From contig JACJZQ010000008.1 in assembly GCA_020635495.1 (NCBI GenBank), forward strand, positions 104,769 through 168,768: a stretch of DNA of 64,000 nt, given 5' to 3'. Below, one piece after another: positions 52,641 through 61,740 of the stretch. Each line of letters opens with the position of its first letter. Within the stretch, counting starts at the first letter, position 1. Both the position numbers and the translations under genes were made by a program. This stretch comes from Flavobacteriales bacterium. GTDB taxonomy: Bacteria > Bacteroidota > Bacteroidia > UBA10329. The notes beneath the pieces were generated by a model that saw only the letters and a program-made list of their open reading frames with translations, had not been told where the DNA came from and did no database searches.

Positions 52641-52738
52641 ACCACCCCCAACCCCTCCTTTCCAGGAGGGGAGTTTGGATCAGCGAGCCAATTCTCCCCC
52701 TTGCAAGGGGGAGTGGTCGCAGACCGAGGGGGTCAACA
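52641..52738. repeat. GC-rich interspersed repeat with palindromic hairpins
   Basis: Two hairpins lie between the TPR and barrel genes: CCCCTCC/GGAGGGG (52652-52671) and the 20-base perfect palindrome 52694-52713 (CTCCCCCTTG with CAAGGGGGAG). The outer ends ACCACCCCC and GAGGGGGTC are also partly complementary. Similar ACCCCCAACCCCTCC elements are common in Bacteroidota. Confidence 0.7.
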
Positions 52739-52766
52739 TAAACCAACTACCTCAAAATCCCAGAAC

Positions 52767-54431
52767 ATGAAAACCCTGAAACTGAGTTTACTGATGCTGC
52801 TGGCTGCGAGTGTTGCGCTGGCGCAGAATGATGATGAAAAACTTCCCGACAGTCTTCGATTTACGGTTCGGAAAGACTACCGCCCCGATACGCGGGATGC
52901 GAAGAAACATGCGGTTCAACTTGAGCTGGAAAAGGACACCGTAACGCTGCCCGAAATGCAGTACGATGTGCTTCCGAAGGAGCCAGAAATTGCCAACGAA
53001 ATGGAACTGATGGATGCGGTCCGTTTGGGTAAAGAGCCTTTGGCGAAACTGTACAACGGCTACTTAAAAGTCGGCTTTGGGAATTACACCATGCCGTATG
53101 CCGAAGCTTCATTTTCAAGCCTTCGGAACAAGAAGTACCAAGCAGGCGGCTTTGGAAGATACCATGCTTCATTCGCCAAATTGGATGGCAAGCCGTTCGG
53201 GTTTACGGATGCGGGCGTTTCCGTTTTCGGGAAGTATTTCATGAAGCGGCATGTGCTTTCGGCAGATGTGGAATACGACCTCGACCAGAACTATTACTAC
53301 GGTTACGACCCTGCGGAATTGCAGCCGCCCAAGGACAGTATCAATCAGCTATTTCATCATGTGAAAGGAACGTTGGCGCTACGAACCCAACAGGGAAAGG
53401 AGAAGAAGATTTTCGATTTCGCGGACCTGAGTTATAGCCACACGCTTGACCGTTTTCAGAACCAAGAGGGTAGGGCGTCATTGAACGGTGGTGTGGTCAT
53501 TCCAATCAAGAAAAGTGAGGTGCAGGTGCGCTCCAATTTGGATGTGTACCATAATCAATCGCCCGTTGCAGGCATTGACGATAACGTGATTTTCGGATTG
53601 GAAAGCGAGTTCAGACACCGCAGAGAACGCTGGGGAATTGATGCTGGTTTCGGCATGTTCGTGGATGGCAGAACCACCTACGTCAAACCCATTCTGACGC
53701 CCATTCTCCGGTTGCATTATTTCTTAGCGCAAGACATGGTTCGGTTCTATGTGAATGCAACGGGTGGTGTTCAGCGAAACGGACTGAGAAGCATTTCAGA
53801 GATCAATCCGTATGCACACACCGACCTCATTCGCAAGAACAGTTATGAGCGGCTGAACGTGGAAGGCGGTTTCAAAGGCAACATCTTCCGAATTCTCGGT
53901 TTCGACCTTTCGGTTGCTGAGATCATCACGCAGAATTACTTGCTATTCACGAATGATACTTCAGATGGAATAGGGTTGAAGTTCAATCCCGAATTCCATG
54001 ACATCCGCGTAACGCGTTTCAAAGGTTCGTTGAGTTATTCGATGAGTGAGAAACTGTTTGTGCAAGCAACGGCTCAATACCGCTTGTTCCACATGCCGAA
54101 TGACAGCATTCAGCCTTGGCATGAAGCTCCGTTCACATTCGTCTTCTCAGGAAATTACAACCTCAACGACAAGTTCATTTTCAAGGCATCCATTACCGCT
54201 GCTGGAAATCGCGTGGCGCAGGGATTTGTGACCGATAGCCTCGGAACACGTGCTGAACCAATCAAAATGAATGGCTATGCGGATATCAGTCTGGGCGCGG
54301 AATACCGCTACAAAAGATGGATTGGGGCGTTTGTGGACTTACGCAACATTGCCGCTATGCGCTATGAGATATGGAACCAGTATCCTGTGCAGCGGTTCAG
54401 CTTTATTGCTGGTTTACACTTCACGTTTTAA
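52767..54431 (+). CDS. Outer-membrane beta-barrel protein
   Basis: Starting at MKTLKLSLLMLLAASVALAQ, the 554-residue protein has a signal peptide, a ~100-residue periplasmic segment, and then alternating strand patterns rich in Tyr, Phe and Arg that end in a terminal Phe (FSFIAGLHFTF). This is typical of an outer-membrane barrel. The open frame extends 53 codons upstream only because it reads through the GC-rich repeat. It follows the large TPR gene, and the two probably act together in the envelope. No TonB box or plug was seen. Confidence 0.78.
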   Translation: MKTLKLSLLMLLAASVALAQNDDEKLPDSLRFTVRKDYRPDTRDAKKHAVQLELEKDTVTLPEMQYDVLPKEPEIANEMELMDAVRLGKEPLAKLYNGYLKVGFGNYTMPYAEASFSSLRNKKYQAGGFGRYHASFAKLDGKPFGFTDAGVSVFGKYFMKRHVLSADVEYDLDQNYYYGYDPAELQPPKDSINQLFHHVKGTLALRTQQGKEKKIFDFADLSYSHTLDRFQNQEGRASLNGGVVIPIKKSEVQVRSNLDVYHNQSPVAGIDDNVIFGLESEFRHRRERWGIDAGFGMFVDGRTTYVKPILTPILRLHYFLAQDMVRFYVNATGGVQRNGLRSISEINPYAHTDLIRKNSYERLNVEGGFKGNIFRILGFDLSVAEIITQNYLLFTNDTSDGIGLKFNPEFHDIRVTRFKGSLSYSMSEKLFVQATAQYRLFHMPNDSIQPWHEAPFTFVFSGNYNLNDKFIFKASITAAGNRVAQGFVTDSLGTRAEPIKMNGYADISLGAEYRYKRWIGAFVDLRNIAAMRYEIWNQYPVQRFSFIAGLHFTF

Positions 54432-54436
54432 AACAA

Positions 54437-54469
54437 AAAGGGCGGTACGCATCATGCGTACCGCCCTTT
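54437..54469. terminator. Bidirectional terminator between convergent genes
   Basis: A perfect 16-bp stem (AAAGGGCGGTACGCAT with ATGCGTACCGCCCTTT) around one C is flanked by A-rich sequence on the left and T-rich on the right. It serves the barrel gene and the YceI gene. Confidence 0.9.
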
Positions 54470-54491
54470 CTTCTCATAAACCAGAAGCTGA

Positions 54492-55127
54492 TTATCCAGC
54501 TACTTTCAATTCAATATTCAGTTCGATATCGTTAGAAAGAACAGCATCCTTCATTGGGCTGTCCCAGGCTACATCGTATTTCTTACGGTCGAAAACCAAA
54601 GTTCCAGAAACGGTTCCGTCAGCAATTTTCACATCAGTAACGGTCTCAGTATTGGTGTTTCCGCGAATGGTCAAATTGCCATTAACTGAACCATCTTCGT
54701 TCGCACCAGTAATTTCAAAACTTGCTGTTGGGTTCTCTTCAATGGCAAAGAAATCACCTGAAGAAAGGTGGCCAACGAGCATCTCGCGTGTTCCTTGAGC
54801 GCTTCCATCAGGAGCGTAGTTCTCATCAAGCGGAGTGATGCTGCTCATGTCTACTACAAAGCTTCCGCCTACAATTTTATCACCCTCCATGGTCAACGAG
54901 CCTTCTTGCAAGTTGATGGTTCCGTTGTGAGCTTTGATGCCGATCATTTTACCGACCCAGTTAACTGAGCTGGCGGCTGCATCAACAGATTTGGTCACTG
55001 TTTCCGCTACTGCGGTTTCTTCTGTAATAGTTTCTGCTTCGTTAGAATGGCTGTTTCCACCACCACAGCTTGCTAGAAATAGGGTTCCTGCCGCGGTAAT
55101 AGTCAATAGTAATTTGGTTGTTTTCAT
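54492..55127 (-). CDS. YceI-family lipoprotein
   Basis: The 211-residue product starts MKTTKLLLTITAAGTLFLAS, with lipobox LASC. The rest is a YceI lipocalin-like fold: SSVNWVGKMIGIKAHNG, EGSLTMEGDKIVGGSFVVDM, VGHLSSGDFFAIEENPTASF and NLTIRGNT. These proteins bind amphiphilic or isoprenoid-like molecules such as polyisoprenoid quinones. A Thr/Glu-rich linker follows the lipid anchor. The start 14 codons upstream (55169) gives no lipoprotein signal at the N-terminus. It ends at a shared terminator. Confidence 0.88.
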   Translation of the reverse strand: MKTTKLLLTITAAGTLFLASCGGGNSHSNEAETITEETAVAETVTKSVDAAASSVNWVGKMIGIKAHNGTINLQEGSLTMEGDKIVGGSFVVDMSSITPLDENYAPDGSAQGTREMLVGHLSSGDFFAIEENPTASFEITGANEDGSVNGNLTIRGNTNTETVTDVKIADGTVSGTLVFDRKKYDVAWDSPMKDAVLSNDIELNIELKVAG

Positions 55128-55303
55128 TTTGATTGTTGATTGATTATTGGTTACAAATGTATATATCAATGTTTAAACATTGAAAGAAACAGATTGTTCA
55201 CGGGCAGTCAAAAAAAGTTAAGTGACTTTGCTCAGGAGTTCTTGAGACAATCGTCACGTTCAAAACAATGCCCATCCGTAATTTCGATAAGCGAAAACAG
55301 AAA

Positions 55304-55990
55304 ATGAAAGGAATCGTTTTATCGGTAATTATGCTTGTGACCACATGTGGAATGGCTCAGGATTTCGGGGAAATGAGGCTGCTGGCATGGAAAGGCGATA
55401 GTGCTGCCCAATACAATCTTGCGGTTTCGTTCTTAACCGGGAAAGGTGTTGAGCAGGACATTGATAGTGCTTTCTATTGGTTTGCTGAATCTGCGGAGGC
55501 TGGGGTGGCCTATGCGCAGTATAACCTTGGTCTGATGTATCAACAGGGAAGAGGAACTCTTAGAGATGATTCACGCGCTGAGATATGGTACCTGAAAGCT
55601 GCCAAAAAAGGCCTGTCAGAAGCGCAATTTGCTTTGGGCATGATGTACTATTCTGGCGATTGTGGATCGAACACCTGTGGTTTTTCGGTGCCATGGTTTC
55701 AGATGGCAGCCGTGCAGGGACACTTGGATGCTATGAACATGTTAGGGAACATTTATCTAGGTGGTGAAGGAGTTATCGTTAACTACCAGAAGGCACTTCA
55801 GTATTATAAGATGGCGGCAACCGATGGGCACCCCGAAGCACAGTTCAATCTCGGCTGGATGTATTATTATGGAAGGGGCGTGACCAAGAACAATGAAATT
55901 GCTACCATGTGGATGAAAAGGGCATCTGATCAGGGTAACCAAAAGGCCAAGATTTTCATTCAGTCCAATAGACTTGAGAGATATCTTTGA
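55304..55990 (+). CDS. Exported Sel1-repeat protein
   Basis: The 228-residue product starts MKGIVLSVIMLVTTCGMAQ, a signal peptide, and contains five Sel1-like repeats of ~36 residues (AQYNLAVSFLTGKGVEQD; AQYNLGLMYQQGRGTLRD; AQFALGMMYYSGDCG; AMNMLGNIYLGGEG; AQFNLGWMYYYGRGV). Sel1 repeats mediate protein contacts in envelope and signalling proteins. It is convergent with the desaturase gene, the two stops being adjacent. Confidence 0.85.
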   Translation: MKGIVLSVIMLVTTCGMAQDFGEMRLLAWKGDSAAQYNLAVSFLTGKGVEQDIDSAFYWFAESAEAGVAYAQYNLGLMYQQGRGTLRDDSRAEIWYLKAAKKGLSEAQFALGMMYYSGDCGSNTCGFSVPWFQMAAVQGHLDAMNMLGNIYLGGEGVIVNYQKALQYYKMAATDGHPEAQFNLGWMYYYGRGVTKNNEIATMWMKRASDQGNQKAKIFIQSNRLERYL

Positions 55991-56950
55991 TCATTGAATA
56001 GCTCCAAGAGCAACCTTGGCTTCTGGATCTATCGAAACATCGCTGACCCAATCTGCCGTTTCAACCTGTGGTGGCAGCTTCACAGGGTTTCCCAGATAAT
56101 CCAAGCGTTTTCCTGGCCAAATGCATGACTTCCACAGATAAACGAAAAGCGATTTCTGATCAAGACTTGGATGTACGTGAGGTTTCAGCAACCGCTCATG
56201 GTATTCCGGATACAAACTCCAATGCACACCCATGTACATGTGATGAATTCCGTGATAGCCATTGTTGAATGCCATCCAATTGAACAGCTTTCCGGTGAAT
56301 GAACGCGAGTGGTTGTATGGATGGTTCTCATCGCAACCATCGTGCTGCCAGTAGTTTGTGCCGAAAATGCCCCAAAGCGAATACATGTTCGGAATGAAAA
56401 TGAGGAACAACATGCGCTGCCAATCAACTATCAGCGCCACAACTTTTATCGTGCCGACCAAGATTGCCTCTTTTTTGTATTGCGATGACCAACCGGGTTT
56501 TACATCCTTCATTCGTTGAACGAAAGCCTTCTCCGACTTCATGATATCTCGGGCCAGCAAGAAAAAGAAGAGCAGTTGGTTCAGAAAATTCCACTTGAAA
56601 CGAGCACGTGTTGTACGAGCGGCATCTTTCGGTGTTTGCAAATGTTTGTGATGACTCAAATTATGTCCGGGAACATAACCACTTACAGGATTTCCTTTCA
56701 CCGCAGAAAGCAGAAATTGGAACGCCTTGTTCCAAGCCATGCTTCGGAAAATAGGTACGTGGATCGTATTGTGAATAATGGTGGCAATGAAGAACTGCCA
56801 GTTGCAGTGCACTAACACTAAAATGGTTTTTCCTATCCAACCGAACTGACCCCACAGATACCAACTGATAGGGTAGAAGATGGCGTAAGCAACTACCGTG
56901 GCAATGGTTCTGTAATCAGCTTTGTAACGGATAAGACTTGCTTCGGCCAT
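55991..56950 (-). CDS. Membrane fatty acid desaturase
   Basis: The 319-residue integral membrane protein has histidine clusters of the desaturase/hydroxylase family: HNTIH (~60-64), HNLSHHKH (~96-103), QHDGCDENHPYNHSR (~201-215) and NNGYHGIHH (~230-238). These bind a di-iron centre that introduces double bonds into acyl chains. Four hydrophobic segments are visible. The reaction position is unknown. A promoter lies directly upstream. Confidence 0.85.
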   Translation of the reverse strand: MAEASLIRYKADYRTIATVVAYAIFYPISWYLWGQFGWIGKTILVLVHCNWQFFIATIIHNTIHVPIFRSMAWNKAFQFLLSAVKGNPVSGYVPGHNLSHHKHLQTPKDAARTTRARFKWNFLNQLLFFFLLARDIMKSEKAFVQRMKDVKPGWSSQYKKEAILVGTIKVVALIVDWQRMLFLIFIPNMYSLWGIFGTNYWQHDGCDENHPYNHSRSFTGKLFNWMAFNNGYHGIHHMYMGVHWSLYPEYHERLLKPHVHPSLDQKSLFVYLWKSCIWPGKRLDYLGNPVKLPPQVETADWVSDVSIDPEAKVALGAIQ

Positions 56951-56954
56951 GGTG

Positions 56955-56984
56955 CAATATTAGTCACAATATTAGGGTTGGCAA
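56955..56984 (-). promoter_or_regulatory. Promoter of the desaturase gene
   Basis: On the minus strand, TTG (56984-56982), a 19-base spacer and TAATATTG (56962-56955, one mismatch to TAnnTTTG) precede the ATG by four bases. Confidence 0.5.
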
Positions 56985-57021
56985 TTGAGCAAAATTCCTC
57001 AGGAAGATCAGGAATCGTGGC

Positions 57022-58656
57022 TCAGTTACCGTTTAACCTCTTGTAAACCTTTGCCAAACCATGTTTGGAAGTGAATACCAACTCGTAGCCTTCTTTAAGT
57101 TCTCTGAACAGATTTAGCGTGTTCGCATGATCCATGAACTGTTCATCCAAACACCAAGTGACCACATAATCAATTTTGCTTTCTGAGATCGACTCGTAAT
57201 TCTGTAGGTCTACCCCCGGAGGTAGATGTTCTAAGCCATCGCCCTTGCTCAAGTATCTGAATGGATTCATTTTTTCCTTCCAAATTATCGGAAAATAGCC
57301 GGTGTTCGCTTCGTAATTGGCCAGTAGAACCAATGGTCTGTCAGCGCCTGCATAATCAAACCCGTGCATGAAAAGCCAGATGGTTTTACTGACACGCTGA
57401 CCGTCAGGGGTTTTACCGCTATGGGAAAAACTCAGTGGAAGGACGCTCGATTTATCTGGAATCACAGTACTTGCGGAGAGGTATTCTTCAACCGCAACTG
57501 ATGCAGATCGTTGAATTGGAAAGCGAAAAACGCAGAACATGACGATAATGAATGTACCAACAATGGTAGCACTCCACTTCAGCAGGTGGTGGTAGGGCAC
57601 GCTTGCTAGCCACAATAGAATAATCAAGTAAGGGATCAATTGAATCCTCTTGCTTAGAAAGCTGCCACCTGCGAGGGCATCAGGTTGAAAGAAATAAATC
57701 ACGATTACGAACACGAACGTCATCAGCAATACATCGTACATGTTCCATTTTCCCTTCCATACCTTAACAGCAAGTGCTGCTAACGTCAGAATCCCGAACA
57801 GGATGGAAAGGGTCATGGCCACATACTTCTCATCTGGGTGAAGATTTATGAGTGAACTAAGCTCGATAAGTTCGTGATAGAGATGCTTGGTCGAATAACC
57901 ATTGGGCGTAGGGTCAAGTCCTTTGCGCGACAGGTATTCAAGCATAAGTAGAATTCCAGGTAGGAATCCTAGGAATACATTTCCGAAAATGTTCAAAAAT
58001 CCAGTTCTTTCAACATTCTTGAGTTCAGATGACGAGCTGGAAAGTTGTGCAACCCATTTCCCCAAAGCAAGAGAACCGATTAGAAGCCCGGAAAGGACGA
58101 ACCCGATGGGATGTGTAAAATATGTCAGCAGATTGATCAGTATAAAAACCACCGATCTTAGCCAGGTCATGTTCTTATAATGTTTGATCCAGTACCAAAC
58201 ACCCAGAAAGGAGAATATCACACCAAATGAAAAGTTGAAAAAACCCATCTGAAGAAGCTGATGGAAGATGAATGGCAACCCGATGAAGACAAGAAAAGTA
58301 TTCTTTGGGTTGATAGCACGTACGATGGCGCGGAGTATATGACCGAACAGGAGTACATAAAATGTCAGAAAGACCTTCTCAGCGAGTCTGCCAGATAGAA
58401 AAGTTAGCAGAAAGGCTAGAGATACATGACCGAACCAATTAGGTTCTGTGTTCTGGTTCAAGAGGTAATATTCAGAATAGAAATCGATATCCGTGTTTGT
58501 TATAAGATCAAGCAGTACCTTGGAATTGTAAAGGTGACACGGGCCATCTCCAGTTAGGAAGTATTGGTTACTCCAAATAGGGAAAAGCAATAGTCCCATT
58601 AACAGCCAGAACAGAACCGTTTCGATCTGGTGGAATGAAAAGCGCATTTTTATCAT
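57022..58656 (-). CDS. Polytopic membrane protein, GT-C glycosyltransferase-like
   Basis: The 544-residue protein has about ten to eleven transmembrane helices followed by a ~130-residue soluble C-terminus. The first extracytoplasmic loop carries an acidic motif (YFLTGDGPCHLYNS) where GT-C enzymes keep their catalytic Asp, so lipid-linked sugar transfer is plausible. It is not assigned to a specific family. It begins ten bases after mnmE on the same strand and is probably the last gene of a three-gene operon. Start may be M1 or M4 (MRFSFHQIE). Confidence 0.6.
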   Translation of the reverse strand: MIKMRFSFHQIETVLFWLLMGLLLFPIWSNQYFLTGDGPCHLYNSKVLLDLITNTDIDFYSEYYLLNQNTEPNWFGHVSLAFLLTFLSGRLAEKVFLTFYVLLFGHILRAIVRAINPKNTFLVFIGLPFIFHQLLQMGFFNFSFGVIFSFLGVWYWIKHYKNMTWLRSVVFILINLLTYFTHPIGFVLSGLLIGSLALGKWVAQLSSSSSELKNVERTGFLNIFGNVFLGFLPGILLMLEYLSRKGLDPTPNGYSTKHLYHELIELSSLINLHPDEKYVAMTLSILFGILTLAALAVKVWKGKWNMYDVLLMTFVFVIVIYFFQPDALAGGSFLSKRIQLIPYLIILLWLASVPYHHLLKWSATIVGTFIIVMFCVFRFPIQRSASVAVEEYLSASTVIPDKSSVLPLSFSHSGKTPDGQRVSKTIWLFMHGFDYAGADRPLVLLANYEANTGYFPIIWKEKMNPFRYLSKGDGLEHLPPGVDLQNYESISESKIDYVVTWCLDEQFMDHANTLNLFRELKEGYELVFTSKHGLAKVYKRLNGN

Positions 58657-58666
58657 TTCCGTCCGG

Positions 58667-60055
58667 TTATTTCCCGATGCAAAACTTGCTGAATATGTTT
58701 CCTAGCAGATCGTCTGTTGTAATCTCTCCCGTTATCTCACCGAGATGGAAAAGTGCCTTGCGAATGTCAATGGCCACAAAATCACCTGACATCTGATTAT
58801 CAAAGCCATTTAAGACTTCAATTAATGAGTTTTTAGCATTGCGAAGCGCTTCAATATGACGCGTGTTGGTAACAATGGTCTGGTCTTCTTCGAGAGCCGA
58901 TAGGTTCACGAAATCCGTCAACTGTTGAGTCAGTTCAGTGATGCCTGTTTTCTCTTTTGCTGAGATGGGAATGATGTCAAACTCAGAGAATTTTTCTTCC
59001 ACATTCTCATCTGTTTTATCCGATTTGTTGGCTACGAGAATGAGCGTTTTTGCGATATCCTTCTTTCGAATTTCCAAGTTTCGGATTTCGGATTTCAATC
59101 TGTCTGAATCGTAGGTGGAAGCATCGAAAAGTAACAGTACCACATCTGCTTGTTCAGCCTTCTGCATGGTGCGTTCAATTCCCAGACTTTCAATGGTATC
59201 ATCCGTTTTTCGGATGCCGGCCGTATCAATGAAACGATAGCGGATTCCATCAATAACCATCTCATCTTCAACGGTATCACGAGTGGTGCCCGCAATGTCC
59301 GAAACGATTGCGCGTTCCTCGTTCAGCAGAGCATTCAGCAAGGTCGATTTTCCAGCATTCGGCTCACCGATAATCGCAACCTGAAAGCCTTCTTTGATCA
59401 CGTTTCCCAATTCAAACGAACCTATGAGTTGGTCAATCTTCGTATTGATGCGATTGATGAGCGTTTTCATCTCCGAACGGTCGGCAAACTCCACATCTTC
59501 TTCCGCAAAGTCCAATTCCAATTCAATCAGCGATGCGAAATGAACGAGCTCTTCACGAAGCACTTTCAATTCTGAACTGAAACCACCACGCATTTGATGC
59601 ATGGCCACTTTATGTGCTGCTTCGGATGAAGAAGCGATCAGGTCAGCTACCGCTTCCGCTTGCGAAAGGTCCATCTTCTTATTGAGAAAAGCTCGCATCG
59701 AATATTCGCCTGGTTTGGCCATTCGGCAGCCATTTGCGCTAAGAAGATTCAGAATCCGTTTCTGAATGAACGTAGAACCGTGACACGAAATTTCCACTGA
59801 ATCCTCGCCCGTAAACGACTTCGGGTTTCTGAAAACGCTCACCAAAACTTCGTCCACAATTGCGCCACTATCCATTATCTCACCGAACAGAATGGTGTGC
59901 GAATCAGCCTCAGAAACCTTCTTTTTTCCTTTTGGCCTGAACACTTTATCGGCTATCGCGAAAGCATCTTTCCCGCTGATGCGGATAACCGCAATGGCGC
60001 CTGCTCCAGAGGCGGTGGCCAAGGCCATGATGGTATCGTCAGGCGAGAAATTCAT
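58667..60055 (-). CDS. mnmE: tRNA modification GTPase MnmE
   Basis: The 462-residue GTPase, with MnmG, makes the cmnm5 group of U34 in tRNA. The N-terminal folate-binding domain holds DTIMALATASGAGAIAVIRI. The G domain holds GEPNAGKST (230-238), DTAG (277-280) and NKSD (343-346), and the C-terminus ends in the CIGK motif (Cys-x-Gly-Lys). Residues ~321-332 (KSEIRNLEIRKK), between G3 and G4, are encoded by GAAATCCGAAATCCGAAA wording typical of an interspersed repeat, suggesting an in-frame insertion in a loop. The start MNFSPDDT at 60055 is standard; the open frame continues to 60154. Confidence 0.95.
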   Translation of the reverse strand: MNFSPDDTIMALATASGAGAIAVIRISGKDAFAIADKVFRPKGKKKVSEADSHTILFGEIMDSGAIVDEVLVSVFRNPKSFTGEDSVEISCHGSTFIQKRILNLLSANGCRMAKPGEYSMRAFLNKKMDLSQAEAVADLIASSSEAAHKVAMHQMRGGFSSELKVLREELVHFASLIELELDFAEEDVEFADRSEMKTLINRINTKIDQLIGSFELGNVIKEGFQVAIIGEPNAGKSTLLNALLNEERAIVSDIAGTTRDTVEDEMVIDGIRYRFIDTAGIRKTDDTIESLGIERTMQKAEQADVVLLLFDASTYDSDRLKSEIRNLEIRKKDIAKTLILVANKSDKTDENVEEKFSEFDIIPISAKEKTGITELTQQLTDFVNLSALEEDQTIVTNTRHIEALRNAKNSLIEVLNGFDNQMSGDFVAIDIRKALFHLGEITGEITTDDLLGNIFSKFCIGK

Positions 60056-60075
60056 GTGGTCGTAAATGTCGGTAG

Positions 60076-61578
60076 TTATTGCCGAATGCCGATTCCGTAA
60101 TGTTGCTTTAAAAGTGCTTCGTAAGGTTGTCGCGTTGCTTTTGCACTGATCCAAACGGTTGGGTTGAAGAATCCCAACGGACGAGAATCCTTGAATCTCT
60201 GAAGCGTTTCACGTGCATCTCGGAAGAGTTGATTCTGTTCTGAATCAGTTGTGGCATATGGCAACTTTTTGAATAGGTGAATGAAAACGGACTCCTGATC
60301 TGTGAACTGTTGCTGAGATTTCTGTCGCTGAGTGAGTGACGAAACCAGTTGTTCAACGGTCTCCATGTTTTTCAGTTCGAAATGAGTGCTTAGAAGCAGT
60401 AATTCGAGGTTGGTTCTGAGATCCTCACGCTGGAGGGCTTTGGTCTCAAATAGCAGGTCGTTGATCAGTCTGATGCATTTACGAAATGCGCCATCTGCGA
60501 ACATCATGTGAACGATCTGGCCAGAAATGGCTTCGCGGACGTGTGGCGAAAGATGCTCGCGAAGGGTTTCTGCAGACTGCAATAGTTCGCTCCATTTTTC
60601 GAACTCTCCGAAATACAGAGCCGCGTTGGCTTGCGTCCGGAAAACCTGTGCATTGCGGTAGTTCTTTACCGATGGGATAGAAGCGCTCCAAAACTTCAAT
60701 TCGTCCTTGTAGGTTTGGTAGTATTCGAACCGACCCGCGCTCAGACCATCATTGATGAGGTTAGAAAGCAAGGCAATTGGAACTTGCTCGCGGCCGCGTG
60801 CCATCTCAGCATGTTGCTTCATCAACTGGAAGGCAGCTTCGGTATGTTTCAGGGCACTTTCGGTTTCATTGAGTGTGTGCGCCACAACCTGACGAATCAT
60901 AATTCGATTGAAACTGGCTGATGGCGGACATTCTTCCAGATCAAGTTCATCGGCTTTGAATTCAATCTCGCGAAGCTGAATTTCAAGTTCCTTACGCTCC
61001 TCACGTTGCTGCCCGAACGACCGCTGAATATGGAATGCCATTTCATAATATTTTGCCAACAACGCCAGTTGCTTCGTGCGTTCCAGCGCATCCAATTGCA
61101 TATCAATGGAAGAAATGATAGAGCTATTCGTCCCGTGTGAAACTTCCAGTAAGCTGAGTTCTTTTCCAAATAGCAATTCCCAATGCGGTTTCTGCTGTTC
61201 AGCCGCCAGTTTCGCTCCTTTTCGGAGTAGTTTTTTCGCTTCGCGATGAAGGCCACGCGAGGTGAGTGTGCGGCTGTTGAGCAAGAGTTGCGAAAACTCG
61301 TAAACGTCATGTTTTTGCCGGTCGTGGTCGCTAATGCTGTTCAGAAGCGCAGTAAATAATCGCGCACGCATCCGCACAAGATCAGTGCGACCGAGCTGTG
61401 CGTAATTCAGCTTGACCAACGGTTCTGGATCGGTTGGTTTTTTCTGCTGCGCCTTGAGAATGATCTCGAACAGTTTCCGCTCTGGTTCTCCACCAGAAAT
61501 ACTCTTGAAACCGAACTTTCTGAAGTGCGCTTTCTCCGTCTGACTCATCTTCCCGATCAACTCAAAAAGTCTATCCAT
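60076..61578 (-). CDS. Conserved all-helical protein, function unknown
   Basis: The 500-residue cytosolic protein is predicted to be fully alpha-helical, with TPR-like pairs throughout, and starts MDRLFELIGKMSQTEKAHFRKFG. Similar hypothetical proteins of ~500 residues occur across Flavobacteriales, with an N-terminal 'L...M...EK..F.K...K' signature. No catalytic motif was seen. It precedes mnmE by 20 bases on the same strand. The interval upstream of its start (to 61740) is very AT-rich and contains no coding sequence. Confidence 0.7.
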   Translation of the reverse strand: MDRLFELIGKMSQTEKAHFRKFGFKSISGGEPERKLFEIILKAQQKKPTDPEPLVKLNYAQLGRTDLVRMRARLFTALLNSISDHDRQKHDVYEFSQLLLNSRTLTSRGLHREAKKLLRKGAKLAAEQQKPHWELLFGKELSLLEVSHGTNSSIISSIDMQLDALERTKQLALLAKYYEMAFHIQRSFGQQREERKELEIQLREIEFKADELDLEECPPSASFNRIMIRQVVAHTLNETESALKHTEAAFQLMKQHAEMARGREQVPIALLSNLINDGLSAGRFEYYQTYKDELKFWSASIPSVKNYRNAQVFRTQANAALYFGEFEKWSELLQSAETLREHLSPHVREAISGQIVHMMFADGAFRKCIRLINDLLFETKALQREDLRTNLELLLLSTHFELKNMETVEQLVSSLTQRQKSQQQFTDQESVFIHLFKKLPYATTDSEQNQLFRDARETLQRFKDSRPLGFFNPTVWISAKATRQPYEALLKQHYGIGIRQ

Positions 61579-61686
61579 TCAATTAATTAGAATATGAATT
61601 ATAATATTTTGTAAATAAATGAATATCAAATAGATGACATACAATTTAATTGATATGGATATGAATAATAGATCGATAATTGACTT

Positions 61687-61715
61687 TTGATGCAGGTTTG
61701 GCCTATAGAGATTTG
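61687..61715 (+). promoter_or_regulatory. Promoter of the beta-helix lipoprotein gene
   Basis: TTG (61687-61689), an 18-base spacer and GAGATTTG (61708-61715, one mismatch to TAnnTTTG) lie 25 bases before the ATG. The region is AT-rich. Confidence 0.4.
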
Positions 61716-61740
61716 CATCGTTAAACTTTTAAAAACACAA

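Noticed and set aside
52608..52766. Extended N-terminus of the barrel protein
   Set aside because: The codons come from a GC-rich palindromic repeat; a proper signal peptide begins at 52767.
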